Below the pieces are notes generated by a model. That model was not told where the DNA came from, did no database searches, and was given only the letters and a program-made list of their open reading frames with translations. The translations under genes and the position numbers were made by a program. 64,000 nucleotides of DNA from an uncultured Cycloclasticus sp. (GTDB lineage: Bacteria; Pseudomonadota; Gammaproteobacteria; Methylococcales; Cycloclasticaceae): the NCBI GenBank assembly GCA_913060865.1, contig CAJXTU010000001.1:372001-436000 (forward strand). Direction: 5' to 3'. Below are positions 37,983-45,488 of this stretch, one piece after another; position 1 is the stretch's first letter, and the number at the start of each line of letters is the position of its first letter.

Positions 37983-39101
37983 TTATGCGCTGGCAGCCTC
38001 ATCCGTTGTTGCTTCACCAAGCCAGTCTGGCCAGCCAGCTGCCTTATTAGCCTCTCTAGCGAGTACTTTTTCCTCAGGCGTGGCACGAGTAAGGTCCCAC
38101 TCTTTGAGTTTAGGTTGGGCAAAAAACTTAAACCAAATAGGTGGAATAAGGGCTGCATTAAAAGATAAAAACATACTAGGCCCTTGCGGTCCATCAGGGT
38201 TTGGTTTTAGCTCATAAAAAGGGATATATGAATCTAAATGGTGGTCATTATGGTTTGAAATTTCATAAGCAAGGGGGCGAATAACAGATGATAAATGATT
38301 CCAGATATGACGTGATTCATAAGGTTTGCCAATAACTCTCACTAGTCCATTATGCTGAAAATAGTTAAAACCTTCGGCAAATAGTTTGGCTAGCATTAAC
38401 GCAAAAATAGCTATTCCCATGGCATAAATGCCGCCAAACCAAGTAATAACACCAATCAGTATAATAACTTGAACGATAGCGCGCACTAGACGCCCACTTA
38501 GAGACCATATGCTTTTATTAGTTTTTTTACACATTTCACGTTCGGCATGAATAAAGTCTTTATAGCTACCAAAAGATGCTCTAAACATGTAGGTATATAT
38601 AATTTCACCTCGCCTCGCTGTATCTGAGTCCTCGGGCGTGGCGAGGTTAACGTGGTGATTGTGGATATGGGCAACATCACGCGTTGGATCTAAGAAAAAG
38701 GTTCCTAGTAAAGTAGCCAAATACCGTCCGAAGTCTCTACGGTGCATTAACTCATGGGTAATGGGTACGTTTGGCATCGCGCCTAGCAAACCCAGTGAGA
38801 ACACCGCACCAACCATATCAATAACCGGGATAGAGCCAGTTGCCTGAACGGTCGTGTTGACCCAATGTACAAAGGTTGCATACAAGGCAATCATAAAAAA
38901 CAGGTGCAAATAAAGTGGAATGTTGACGATAAACGGGTGGTTTATTTTACGCATTTTAAGGTCAGGCTTTGCTAACACATCTAGCAAGGTGATCGGCATT
39001 AACAGTCCAATGCCGGTCCAAACCCAGTGACCACCTAGGGCAAACCCCAAAATAGCAATGCAGACGATGACCGTCCCAAAGTAGTACCTCAAATAATCCA
39101 T
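37983..39101 (-). CDS. XylM/AlkB-family membrane di-iron monooxygenase
   Basis: A 372-residue integral membrane protein with about six hydrophobic helices. It has the four histidine boxes of the alkane/xylene hydroxylase family: HELMH (116-120), HIHNHH (145-150), NYFQHNG (246-252) and HNDHH (284-288). The NYFQH form and the length fit XylM/CymA, which hydroxylate methyl groups of xylene or p-cymene, better than AlkB. It needs electrons from a reductase and ferredoxin that are not encoded nearby. AAGGAG precedes the ATG at 39101. It is divergent from the extradiol dioxygenase operon and convergent with the Rieske genes. Confidence 0.92.
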   Translation of the reverse strand: MDYLRYYFGTVIVCIAILGFALGGHWVWTGIGLLMPITLLDVLAKPDLKMRKINHPFIVNIPLYLHLFFMIALYATFVHWVNTTVQATGSIPVIDMVGAVFSLGLLGAMPNVPITHELMHRRDFGRYLATLLGTFFLDPTRDVAHIHNHHVNLATPEDSDTARRGEIIYTYMFRASFGSYKDFIHAEREMCKKTNKSIWSLSGRLVRAIVQVIILIGVITWFGGIYAMGIAIFALMLAKLFAEGFNYFQHNGLVRVIGKPYESRHIWNHLSSVIRPLAYEISNHNDHHLDSYIPFYELKPNPDGPQGPSMFLSFNAALIPPIWFKFFAQPKLKEWDLTRATPEEKVLAREANKAAGWPDWLGEATTDEAASA

Positions 39102-39154
39102 AATGATCTCCTTTTTATGTTTTTATATTTTTGTTTACGATAGCATGTTAACAA

Positions 39155-39172
39155 AATAACTAACATAGGTTA
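39155..39172. promoter_or_regulatory. Operator-like motif in the divergent XylM / extradiol promoter region
   Basis: AATAACTAACATAGGTTA lies in the AT-rich 182-base divergent gap. Extending to 39174 it is an inverted repeat AATAAC-N8-GTTATT. A second inverted repeat, ATGTTA-N10-TAACAT (39145-39166), overlaps it. Read toward the XylM-like gene it shares 14 of 18 positions with the site upstream of the Rieske genes. Confidence 0.4.
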
Positions 39173-39283
39173 TTATTTAATTTTCATAATGAATAAGAAG
39201 AAGATGCCTTTCTTTTTAAAAAATTATATGCCTATAATTAAATCAAGCATTAGTTAGGATTTCACCAACAAACGGGAAAGGAA

Positions 39284-40210
39284 ATGATTAGATACAAAAA
39301 GTTAGGCTATGTAGCACTTGGGGTGACGGACCTTGAAAAATCGATTACTTATTATCGTGATTTAATTGGCTTGCAGCTTAATTTGCAAGAGGATGGGGTT
39401 GCTTATTTCTCATGTAGTGATGATCATCATAATCTTGTGTTATATCAAAATGATGTTGCCGGTTTAAAGCGCATTTCCTGGGAAGTAGAAAGTGATGCTG
39501 AGCTGGACAATGCGGCTAAAGTATTTAAGAGCCATGGGCTTGAGGTCTATGAGTTGCCGCGAGAAGCAAGCAAGGCCATATTTCAAGGGCGTACGTTACG
39601 TTTTATAGAGCCGAATGATGGCATTTGTTTTGAGCTTTATAGTCAGCAATATAAGCGTGGTGAGAGCTATAAACCGACTGTCAGTAAGATTGCTCGTTTA
39701 GGGCATGTAGTGGTTAGTTTTTCTGACTGGGATGTGTCGATTAAGTTCTTTAGGGATGTCATGAATTTTGATACCTCAGATTCTATCGATGGCTTTATTA
39801 ATTTCATGCGTTGTTTCCCTAACCCTTTTCATCACACGTTTGGCGTGAGTAATGCGAAGTTAAGAGGTGATAGGCCGGGTTTGCATCATGTTAATTTTAT
39901 GGTCACAGATATGGACGATATTGGCCGTGCACTTAACAGAATGCCAGAAAATGATATTCCTGTTGTTTTTGGCCCTGGGCGTCATCCACCTTCAGGCAGT
40001 ATTTTCTATTATTTCCTTGATCCTGACGGTATGACAGTTGAGTATAGTTTTGGTATGGAAGAGTTTCCTGAGCATAACCCACGTAAACCAAGGTCACTAG
40101 AGCCTCGTCCAGATTCGGGTGATTACTGGGGTGGTTTGCCAAAAGAAGACTGGGCTAAGCGAGGTGATATTTTGCCTGCAAAACCTCAGTTAAAGGGTCA
40201 GTTACTTTAA
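39284..40210 (+). CDS. Type I extradiol ring-cleavage dioxygenase (2,3-dihydroxybenzoate/p-cumate type)
   Basis: 308 residues with two vicinal-oxygen-chelate modules (about 5-120 and 136-260). Iron ligands are visible in the second module: His141 (LGHVVV), His201/202 (LHHVNF) and Glu253 (VEYSF). The acid-base loop GRHPPSG and FYYFLDPDG is also present. Type I extradiol enzymes cleave catechols next to a hydroxyl. With the adjacent ACMSD-like decarboxylase, 3,4-cleavage of a 2,3-dihydroxybenzoate, as by CmtC, is the best inference. GGAAAGGAA precedes the ATG. It is the first gene of dioxygenase-decarboxylase-dehydrogenase. Confidence 0.88.
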   Translation: MIRYKKLGYVALGVTDLEKSITYYRDLIGLQLNLQEDGVAYFSCSDDHHNLVLYQNDVAGLKRISWEVESDAELDNAAKVFKSHGLEVYELPREASKAIFQGRTLRFIEPNDGICFELYSQQYKRGESYKPTVSKIARLGHVVVSFSDWDVSIKFFRDVMNFDTSDSIDGFINFMRCFPNPFHHTFGVSNAKLRGDRPGLHHVNFMVTDMDDIGRALNRMPENDIPVVFGPGRHPPSGSIFYYFLDPDGMTVEYSFGMEEFPEHNPRKPRSLEPRPDSGDYWGGLPKEDWAKRGDILPAKPQLKGQLL

Positions 40211-40242
40211 TAACCTCAGATTAGACTAAGGCAGGGCTTATA

Positions 40243-41235
40243 GTGGTTATTGATGTGCATACTCATGTTGTGCCTGAGTTTTTTCCGAAATATTTAGGAA
40301 AAAATTTAGCCACTAAATGGCCATCAATGGGCTGCTGTGACCAACCGCACCACCGTGCCGTTTTAATTGGGGGTAAAACATTCCGTGAGGTGAGCCACCA
40401 CTGTTGGGATACAGGGCAACGGTTACTTGAAATGAAGGCAGAAGGGATTGATCAGCAAGTGCTGTCGCCCATGCCAGAGCTTTTATCTTATTGGTTTGAT
40501 TTAGACGATGCGGTACGTATGTGTGAACATATGAACCATAGTATTGCCAGCATGGTTAATAGTTCCTCAGAATCTTTTTATGGCCTTGGTATGGTTCCCT
40601 TGCAAGACCCTAAACGGGCGGCTCGGGAAATGTCACGCTTACGCGCCGATTATGGTTTGCTAGGCATCGAAGTGGGTACGAATATTAACGGGCGGCCGAT
40701 AGGCGACCCCTTCTTTGAACCCATTTTTGAAGCCGCTGTTGAGTATGGGCTATCTATTTTTATTCATGCACTCCATCCGGCCGGTGTGGAACGGATTATA
40801 GGCCCGCCAGCGATGTCCGCATTGGTTGCGTTCCCAAACGAAACAGCTTTTGCTGCAGCCTCTTTAGTGAGTGGGGGGATGTTAACTAAGTACCCCGAAT
40901 TACGTATAGGGTTAAGCCATGGTGGAGGTGGCTTTGCCATGATGTTGCCTAGAATGATGCAAGGGTGGGAAACAATGGGGCGGCACCTATTTGCAGAGTC
41001 GCCGATAGATATTGCACGACGGCTCTACTACGATACATTGGTGTACGATAATCAAACACTGAAGTACCTAATCGACTCATTTGGCATTGAGCAGTTGATG
41101 CTAGGCTCTGACTACCCTTTTGTTATTCGAGAAAAATCACCTGGCAAGAGAATACAATCGTTAGGGCTTAGTGAGCATGATATGACGTTACTACAGTCTG
41201 TGAATGCACAGCGTTTTCTAGCTTGTTCTAGGTAG
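40243..41235 (+). CDS. ACMSD-like amidohydrolase-family decarboxylase
   Basis: 330 residues in the amidohydrolase fold. Metal and catalytic residues fall at almost the same positions as in aminocarboxymuconate-semialdehyde decarboxylase: His6 and His8 (DVHTH), His175 (IHALHP), His226 (SHGGGG) and Asp290 (GSDYPF). Arg48 (FREV) and Arg237 (PRMMQG) match the substrate-carboxylate arginines. The segment CWDTGQRLLEM also follows ACMSD closely. The extradiol product of a 2,3-dihydroxybenzoate is the hydroxy analogue of the ACMSD substrate, which explains the pairing. The start is a GTG at 40243 with AGGG upstream, 32 bases after the dioxygenase. Confidence 0.85.
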   Translation: MVIDVHTHVVPEFFPKYLGKNLATKWPSMGCCDQPHHRAVLIGGKTFREVSHHCWDTGQRLLEMKAEGIDQQVLSPMPELLSYWFDLDDAVRMCEHMNHSIASMVNSSSESFYGLGMVPLQDPKRAAREMSRLRADYGLLGIEVGTNINGRPIGDPFFEPIFEAAVEYGLSIFIHALHPAGVERIIGPPAMSALVAFPNETAFAAASLVSGGMLTKYPELRIGLSHGGGGFAMMLPRMMQGWETMGRHLFAESPIDIARRLYYDTLVYDNQTLKYLIDSFGIEQLMLGSDYPFVIREKSPGKRIQSLGLSEHDMTLLQSVNAQRFLACSR

Positions 41236-41309
41236 GCCAAGCATCAATTTGAATATGTCTAACCCCGATAATTTTTAAATAATAGTAATAACTTAAAGAG
41301 GAGTACTCC

Positions 41310-42413
41310 ATGAAGATAGAAGCGGCAGTAGTGAGAGAAAGTAAAGGAGCATTTGAATTTGAATCGTTGGAGTTGGCTGAGTTATCTGATGAGCAGATTT
41401 TAGTCAAAATAGTTGCTGTTGGGCTTTGTCATACTGATTTAACCTGTCGTGATCAAGCTTATCCGGTTCCCTTGCCGATGGTGTTTGGCCATGAAGGGGC
41501 TGGTGTTGTCGAAAAAGTCGGTAAAAACGTGACTAAGGTTGAACCAGGTGACCACGTGGTGCTCACATTTTATACATGCGGCCATTGTGAAGCTTGTCTA
41601 AATGGTGAGCCTGCACGATGTGAAGCGGCTTTTGAACCTAACTTCTTGGGGCGAGCAGTTGATGGTAGCTGTACGATTCATGATCACTCTGGTGAAGAAA
41701 TCGGGTCAAGTTTCTTTGGCCAATCATCTTTTGCCAACTATGCGCTTTCTTATGAACGAAATACTATAAAAGTGCCTAAAGATGTACCTTTGGAATTACT
41801 AGGGCCCTTAGGATGCGGTATACAAACAGGCGCGGGGTCGGTGCTGAATGCTTTAAATCCACCAGCGGGTAGTGCGATTGCAATTTATGGTGCGGGCGCA
41901 GTTGGGCTTTCAGCTGTTATGGGGGCTGTTATTGCAAATTGTACGACGATTATTGCAGTCGATGTTAAGGAGAATCGCTTAGCGCTAGCAAAAGAGCTTG
42001 GAGCCACGCATGTTATTAACGCAGCTGAGCTTGATCCCGTTGAGGAAATTAAGAAAATAGTAGGAGGGGCTGGTATCGCCTATGTACTTGAAACGAGTGG
42101 TGTGCCCAATGTGTTAGTTCAAGCGATCAATTGCTCAAAACCAGGGGGTGAAATAGGCATTGTTGGTTCACCAGCGTTGGGTGTAACGATACCTGTAGAT
42201 GTAAGCTTTATGCTGGATAACCGAACGTTGCGAGGCATCATACAAGGGCAATCTAACTTTGATATTTTTATCCCACGCTTAATTGAGTTGTACAAGCAGG
42301 GTAAGTTTCCATTTGACAAATTAGTGACATTTTATGAATTTGATCAAATAAACCAAGCGGCGGCGGATTCAGAAAAAGGCACAACGCTCAAGGCAGTTAT
42401 GAGACTGAAATAA
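41310..42413 (+). CDS. Zinc-dependent aryl/benzyl alcohol dehydrogenase (copy 2)
   Basis: The 367-residue paralogue of the enzyme at 34923 has the same catalytic ligands (Cys40, His61, Cys169) and structural zinc cysteines (90, 93, 96, 104). Long stretches are identical, with scattered conservative changes throughout, so the copies are diverged and not a recent duplication. It has a strong GAGGAG site before its ATG and lies 74 bases after the decarboxylase. A substrate distinct from copy 1 (alcohol isomer or later pathway alcohol) is possible but cannot be read from sequence. Confidence 0.9.
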   Translation: MKIEAAVVRESKGAFEFESLELAELSDEQILVKIVAVGLCHTDLTCRDQAYPVPLPMVFGHEGAGVVEKVGKNVTKVEPGDHVVLTFYTCGHCEACLNGEPARCEAAFEPNFLGRAVDGSCTIHDHSGEEIGSSFFGQSSFANYALSYERNTIKVPKDVPLELLGPLGCGIQTGAGSVLNALNPPAGSAIAIYGAGAVGLSAVMGAVIANCTTIIAVDVKENRLALAKELGATHVINAAELDPVEEIKKIVGGAGIAYVLETSGVPNVLVQAINCSKPGGEIGIVGSPALGVTIPVDVSFMLDNRTLRGIIQGQSNFDIFIPRLIELYKQGKFPFDKLVTFYEFDQINQAAADSEKGTTLKAVMRLK

Positions 42414-42430
42414 CGCTTAGTATATGCTTG

Positions 42431-42463
42431 AAGCCGGAGTTAGTAGTGCTCCGGCTTTTATAC
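42431..42463 (+). terminator. Rho-independent terminator after alcohol dehydrogenase 2
   Basis: A perfect 9-bp stem AAGCCGGAG with CTCCGGCTT (42431-42439 and 42449-42457), 9-base loop and a TTTATA tail. It ends the dioxygenase-decarboxylase-dehydrogenase transcript. Confidence 0.9.
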
Positions 42464-42622
42464 TCTTTCGAATAATAGTTAAAGTTTTTTTGAAAACAGA
42501 GTGTTTTGTTAATCGTGGCGCTGCACTTTTGCAGAGTGTTTATGCCTTAATACAGGCTTATGTATTTACTCGCTCTGTTAAACTTTCTTAAGATAATAAT
42601 AAAAATTTTAAAAGGGGGTTGT

Positions 42623-43945
42623 ATGCAATGGTTAAAGGTTTTATCACAACGTGTATTAGTGGCAGCGTTCTCTTTAATGTGTGTTTTTTCAAGCGATGTT
42701 TTTGCTGGTGGTGGTTATTTTTCATTGGGCTATGGGCACGTTGCAAAGCAAATGGCAGGTGCTGTTACTGCGGTTGCTGAAGATGCTTATGCTGGTGCAT
42801 CTAACCCCGCTAAGTTGACGGCAACTAGTGATCAGCTTGAAGTTGGCGTAGAGTTTTTTAACCCACATAGGAAAGCAAAGCGAGAGGGAGCTGCAGGGTC
42901 GAGCGCTATTTATAATTTTTCTAGTAATAGTCGAAACTCTTTATTTTTAATTCCAGACTTTGCTTACTCTCAACAGTTGAGTAACAACGTGACGGTAGGC
43001 GTTACTGCGTATGCTAACGGTGGTCTGAATAGTGAATACACGGATACGACAGGTATCGCTGCTACAAATGGGAATCCTGCAGTTTGTGGCGCAAGCCCCG
43101 GTAATTTTTTTACTGGCTGTGGTGAAGCTGGGTTCGATTTAGCCCAGTTGATTATTGCACCAACGATTGCTTGGAAGGTGTCGCCTAACCATAGTATTGG
43201 GGTCTCTCCTTTGTTTGCTTTACAACGGTTTGAGGCGTTTGGTCTACAGGGCGTTGCTCCGTTGTCTAAGTACCCAAGCAAATTTTCAAATAATGGCCAT
43301 GATGTTTCATTGGGAGCCGGCGTTCGAGTAGGTTGGTATGGTGAAGTGGCACCTTGGTTAACATTGGGCGCGGCCTATTCGTCGAAAGTTTATATGCAAG
43401 AGTTTAATGATTATAAGGGCTTATTTGCAGAAGGCAGTTTTGATATTCCCGCCAACTACAGTATTGGTGCTGCAATAAGGCCAAATGAGGACTGGATTAT
43501 CGCGTTGGATATCCAGCGGATTGAATTTGCCGAAGTGAAAGCACTGAGCAATAGTGTGCTAGCTTCATTGTCGCCAGGTGCTCCGCCTATTGGTAGTGAG
43601 GCGGGTAGTGCATTTGGGTGGAAAAAAAATCAAACTAATTATAAATTAGGAATCAGCTATTTAGCTTCACCTCAATTAACGTTGAGAGCGGGTTATGCCT
43701 ATGGAAAAAGACCCAATGATAATGATATAGATGCAACAACGCTTAGTGTGCTCACGCCGAATCCCATTCATCAACTTGCGTTAGGGTTGAGTTGGAAAAC
43801 TCCGCAGGGTAATGAGTTGCATGTTGGTTTTGAACACTTTATCAAGGAAACATACCGGGGGCCTTCAGCGCTTTTTCCAGGGGCACGTGAGTCCGTTACA
43901 CCGTATGTGAATGCTTTACATGTGGCTTACACATGGGCGCTGTAG
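42623..43945 (+). CDS. FadL/TodX-family outer-membrane hydrocarbon porin
   Basis: About 440 residues. The signal peptide ends at SDVFA and the mature protein starts GGGYFSLGYGHVAKQ, then MAGAVTAVAEDAYAGASNPA, the hatch region typical of FadL/OmpP1. Alternating beta-strand sequence follows to the end (HVAYTWAL). Members such as TodX and XylN import hydrophobic aromatics. The ATG at 42623 is chosen because AAAGGGGG sits 4-11 bases upstream and the signal peptide starts there; an ATG at 42560 would add an unlikely extension. Its position after the degradation genes supports uptake of their substrate. Convergent with thiE. Confidence 0.9.
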   Translation: MQWLKVLSQRVLVAAFSLMCVFSSDVFAGGGYFSLGYGHVAKQMAGAVTAVAEDAYAGASNPAKLTATSDQLEVGVEFFNPHRKAKREGAAGSSAIYNFSSNSRNSLFLIPDFAYSQQLSNNVTVGVTAYANGGLNSEYTDTTGIAATNGNPAVCGASPGNFFTGCGEAGFDLAQLIIAPTIAWKVSPNHSIGVSPLFALQRFEAFGLQGVAPLSKYPSKFSNNGHDVSLGAGVRVGWYGEVAPWLTLGAAYSSKVYMQEFNDYKGLFAEGSFDIPANYSIGAAIRPNEDWIIALDIQRIEFAEVKALSNSVLASLSPGAPPIGSEAGSAFGWKKNQTNYKLGISYLASPQLTLRAGYAYGKRPNDNDIDATTLSVLTPNPIHQLALGLSWKTPQGNELHVGFEHFIKETYRGPSALFPGARESVTPYVNALHVAYTWAL

Positions 43946-43947
43946 CA

Positions 43948-44568
43948 TTAAAATAAGGCAGCGAAACGTCGACAGTTTTCACTGATGTTATCAGCGCTAA
44001 AGATTTGCTCTACGACAGCAAGATAGTCAGCGCCATTACTGATTAAAGGCTTTGCGTTGTTGTGATGAATGCCGCCAATGGCAACCACAGGGATAGACAA
44101 GGCTGCTTTAGCATCGCTTAGGGTTTGAATCGTAGCCAAAGGAGTGCCGGGCTTTGTGGTTGAATTAAAAAATCGTCCAAACGCAACATAGTCTGCGCCC
44201 TGTTGTTCAGCGCTTGTGGCGAGCGACAAACTGTGATGACAAGTAACGCCAATGAAGGCATTTTTTCCTAAAAGTTGTCTTGCCTGTTGAATGCTGCTGT
44301 CGGATTGGCCAAGGTGGACGCCTTCAGCCTTACAGCTCAACGCGAGTGCTGGGTCATCATTGATAATCAGCGGTACATTATATTTTAAACAAAGCTGGTG
44401 GATGGCGTTTGCCCTTAATAATTTTTCATTAGCCGAGCTTATTTTATCCCGGTATTGAAGCAAAGCGATGTTGCCCTGAAGAGCCGATTCTACTTTGTTT
44501 AGTAATATTTCTGTTTTAGCAGTATCAGGCGTAATCGCGTATAAGCCCTTTTTAAGTAATGAGTTCAT
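43948..44568 (-). CDS. thiE: Thiamine-phosphate synthase
   Basis: The 206-residue TIM-barrel protein has LLQYRDK near residue 36, the pyrophosphate region CKAEGVHLGQSD near 80, the GRFFNSTTKPG loop near 133 and VAIGGI near 163. It joins hydroxymethylpyrimidine pyrophosphate and thiazole phosphate to thiamine phosphate. The start codon overlaps the thiD stop by 4 bases. Only 2 bases separate it from the stop of the convergent FadL-like gene. Confidence 0.95.
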   Translation of the reverse strand: MNSLLKKGLYAITPDTAKTEILLNKVESALQGNIALLQYRDKISSANEKLLRANAIHQLCLKYNVPLIINDDPALALSCKAEGVHLGQSDSSIQQARQLLGKNAFIGVTCHHSLSLATSAEQQGADYVAFGRFFNSTTKPGTPLATIQTLSDAKAALSIPVVAIGGIHHNNAKPLISNGADYLAVVEQIFSADNISENCRRFAALF

Positions 44569-45368
44569 TTTTGGCTGCGATTGAGGAAGCGTTGACCTTT
44601 GCCAAATTGAATGGCTTGTTGGATAGCCTTATCGACATAAGGTTGTGCCAACTCGATCGCACTGGGTACTGAGTGACCTTTTGCCATTAAGGCGGCTATG
44701 GCAGACGCCAATGTGCAACCAGTCCCATGAAAATCACCGATTTGCCGAGCGCATTCGTATGTTGCGATATTCTTGTTTTGATGGAAAAGGTGGTTTTGAA
44801 TAACAGAACCCGTGACGTGCCCACCGGTTATCAACACGTAGTTTGAACCACAGTTAAGCAGGGCTAAACCAAGCGAATCGATATCATTGTTTTTTTGTAG
44901 CCCGGCTAGTTGTGTAGCTTCAATCGTATTGGGTGTTAATACGGTGGTTAGCGGAAGCAGTTCATTTCTTATTGCCGAAATCAGTTCGATATTGGCGAGA
45001 GGCGTTCCGTCACCGCAAGCAAGCACGGGGTCAAAGACCACCGGAATTTTAGGGTATACGTTGAGGGTTTTAGCGATGGCCTTAACAGCATCGACCGAAC
45101 CGGTTAAGCCAATTTTTATAACAGCGATAGGCACATCATTAAATAACGCCTTAGCTTGTTGAATAATGTCGTCGGCGCTTATTGGAATAAGACGCTGAAC
45201 GGTATGAGAGTCTTGAACCGTTAAACAGGTGATAATTGAACAAGGGTGACAGCCAAAGTGCGTGAAAGATTCAGCATCAGCTTGAATGCCCGCGCCACCA
45301 GTTGGATCGTGACCGGATAAGCTGAGCACGATAGGTTTTTTATTTATATTGTTTGAGGATAGTGACAA
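44565..45368 (-). CDS. thiD: Hydroxymethylpyrimidine/phosphomethylpyrimidine kinase
   Basis: The 267-residue ribokinase-fold protein has SGHDPTGGAGIQAD near residue 18, VFDPVLACGDGTPL near 110 and the catalytic anion hole DFHGTGCTLASA near 206. It phosphorylates HMP twice, supplying the thiE substrate. No TPP riboswitch consensus is present in the 120 bases upstream, which is shared with the divergent metH. It forms an overlapping pair with thiE. Confidence 0.95.
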   Translation of the reverse strand: MSLSSNNINKKPIVLSLSGHDPTGGAGIQADAESFTHFGCHPCSIITCLTVQDSHTVQRLIPISADDIIQQAKALFNDVPIAVIKIGLTGSVDAVKAIAKTLNVYPKIPVVFDPVLACGDGTPLANIELISAIRNELLPLTTVLTPNTIEATQLAGLQKNNDIDSLGLALLNCGSNYVLITGGHVTGSVIQNHLFHQNKNIATYECARQIGDFHGTGCTLASAIAALMAKGHSVPSAIELAQPYVDKAIQQAIQFGKGQRFLNRSQK

Positions 45369-45488
45369 AAACAGGCCGTTCCAGTTGGGTTTAAAAGGAT
45401 GTTAGAGGAATAAATTTATAACAACAAGTGCCTGTTTAGTAGCAAAAGCGTAAAATAGCGGATTATTTAAAAATCAACGTACCGAACA

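Noticed and set aside
37947-38217. Small plus-strand open frames over the end of the XylM-like gene
   Set aside because: They are antisense to conserved C-terminal coding sequence and begin inside the terminator region, without a convincing start.
45369-45488. Possible TPP or cobalamin riboswitch between thiD and metH
   Set aside because: The 120-base gap is too short for a cobalamin riboswitch plus promoters, and no TPP consensus such as CTGAGA was found on the thiD strand.
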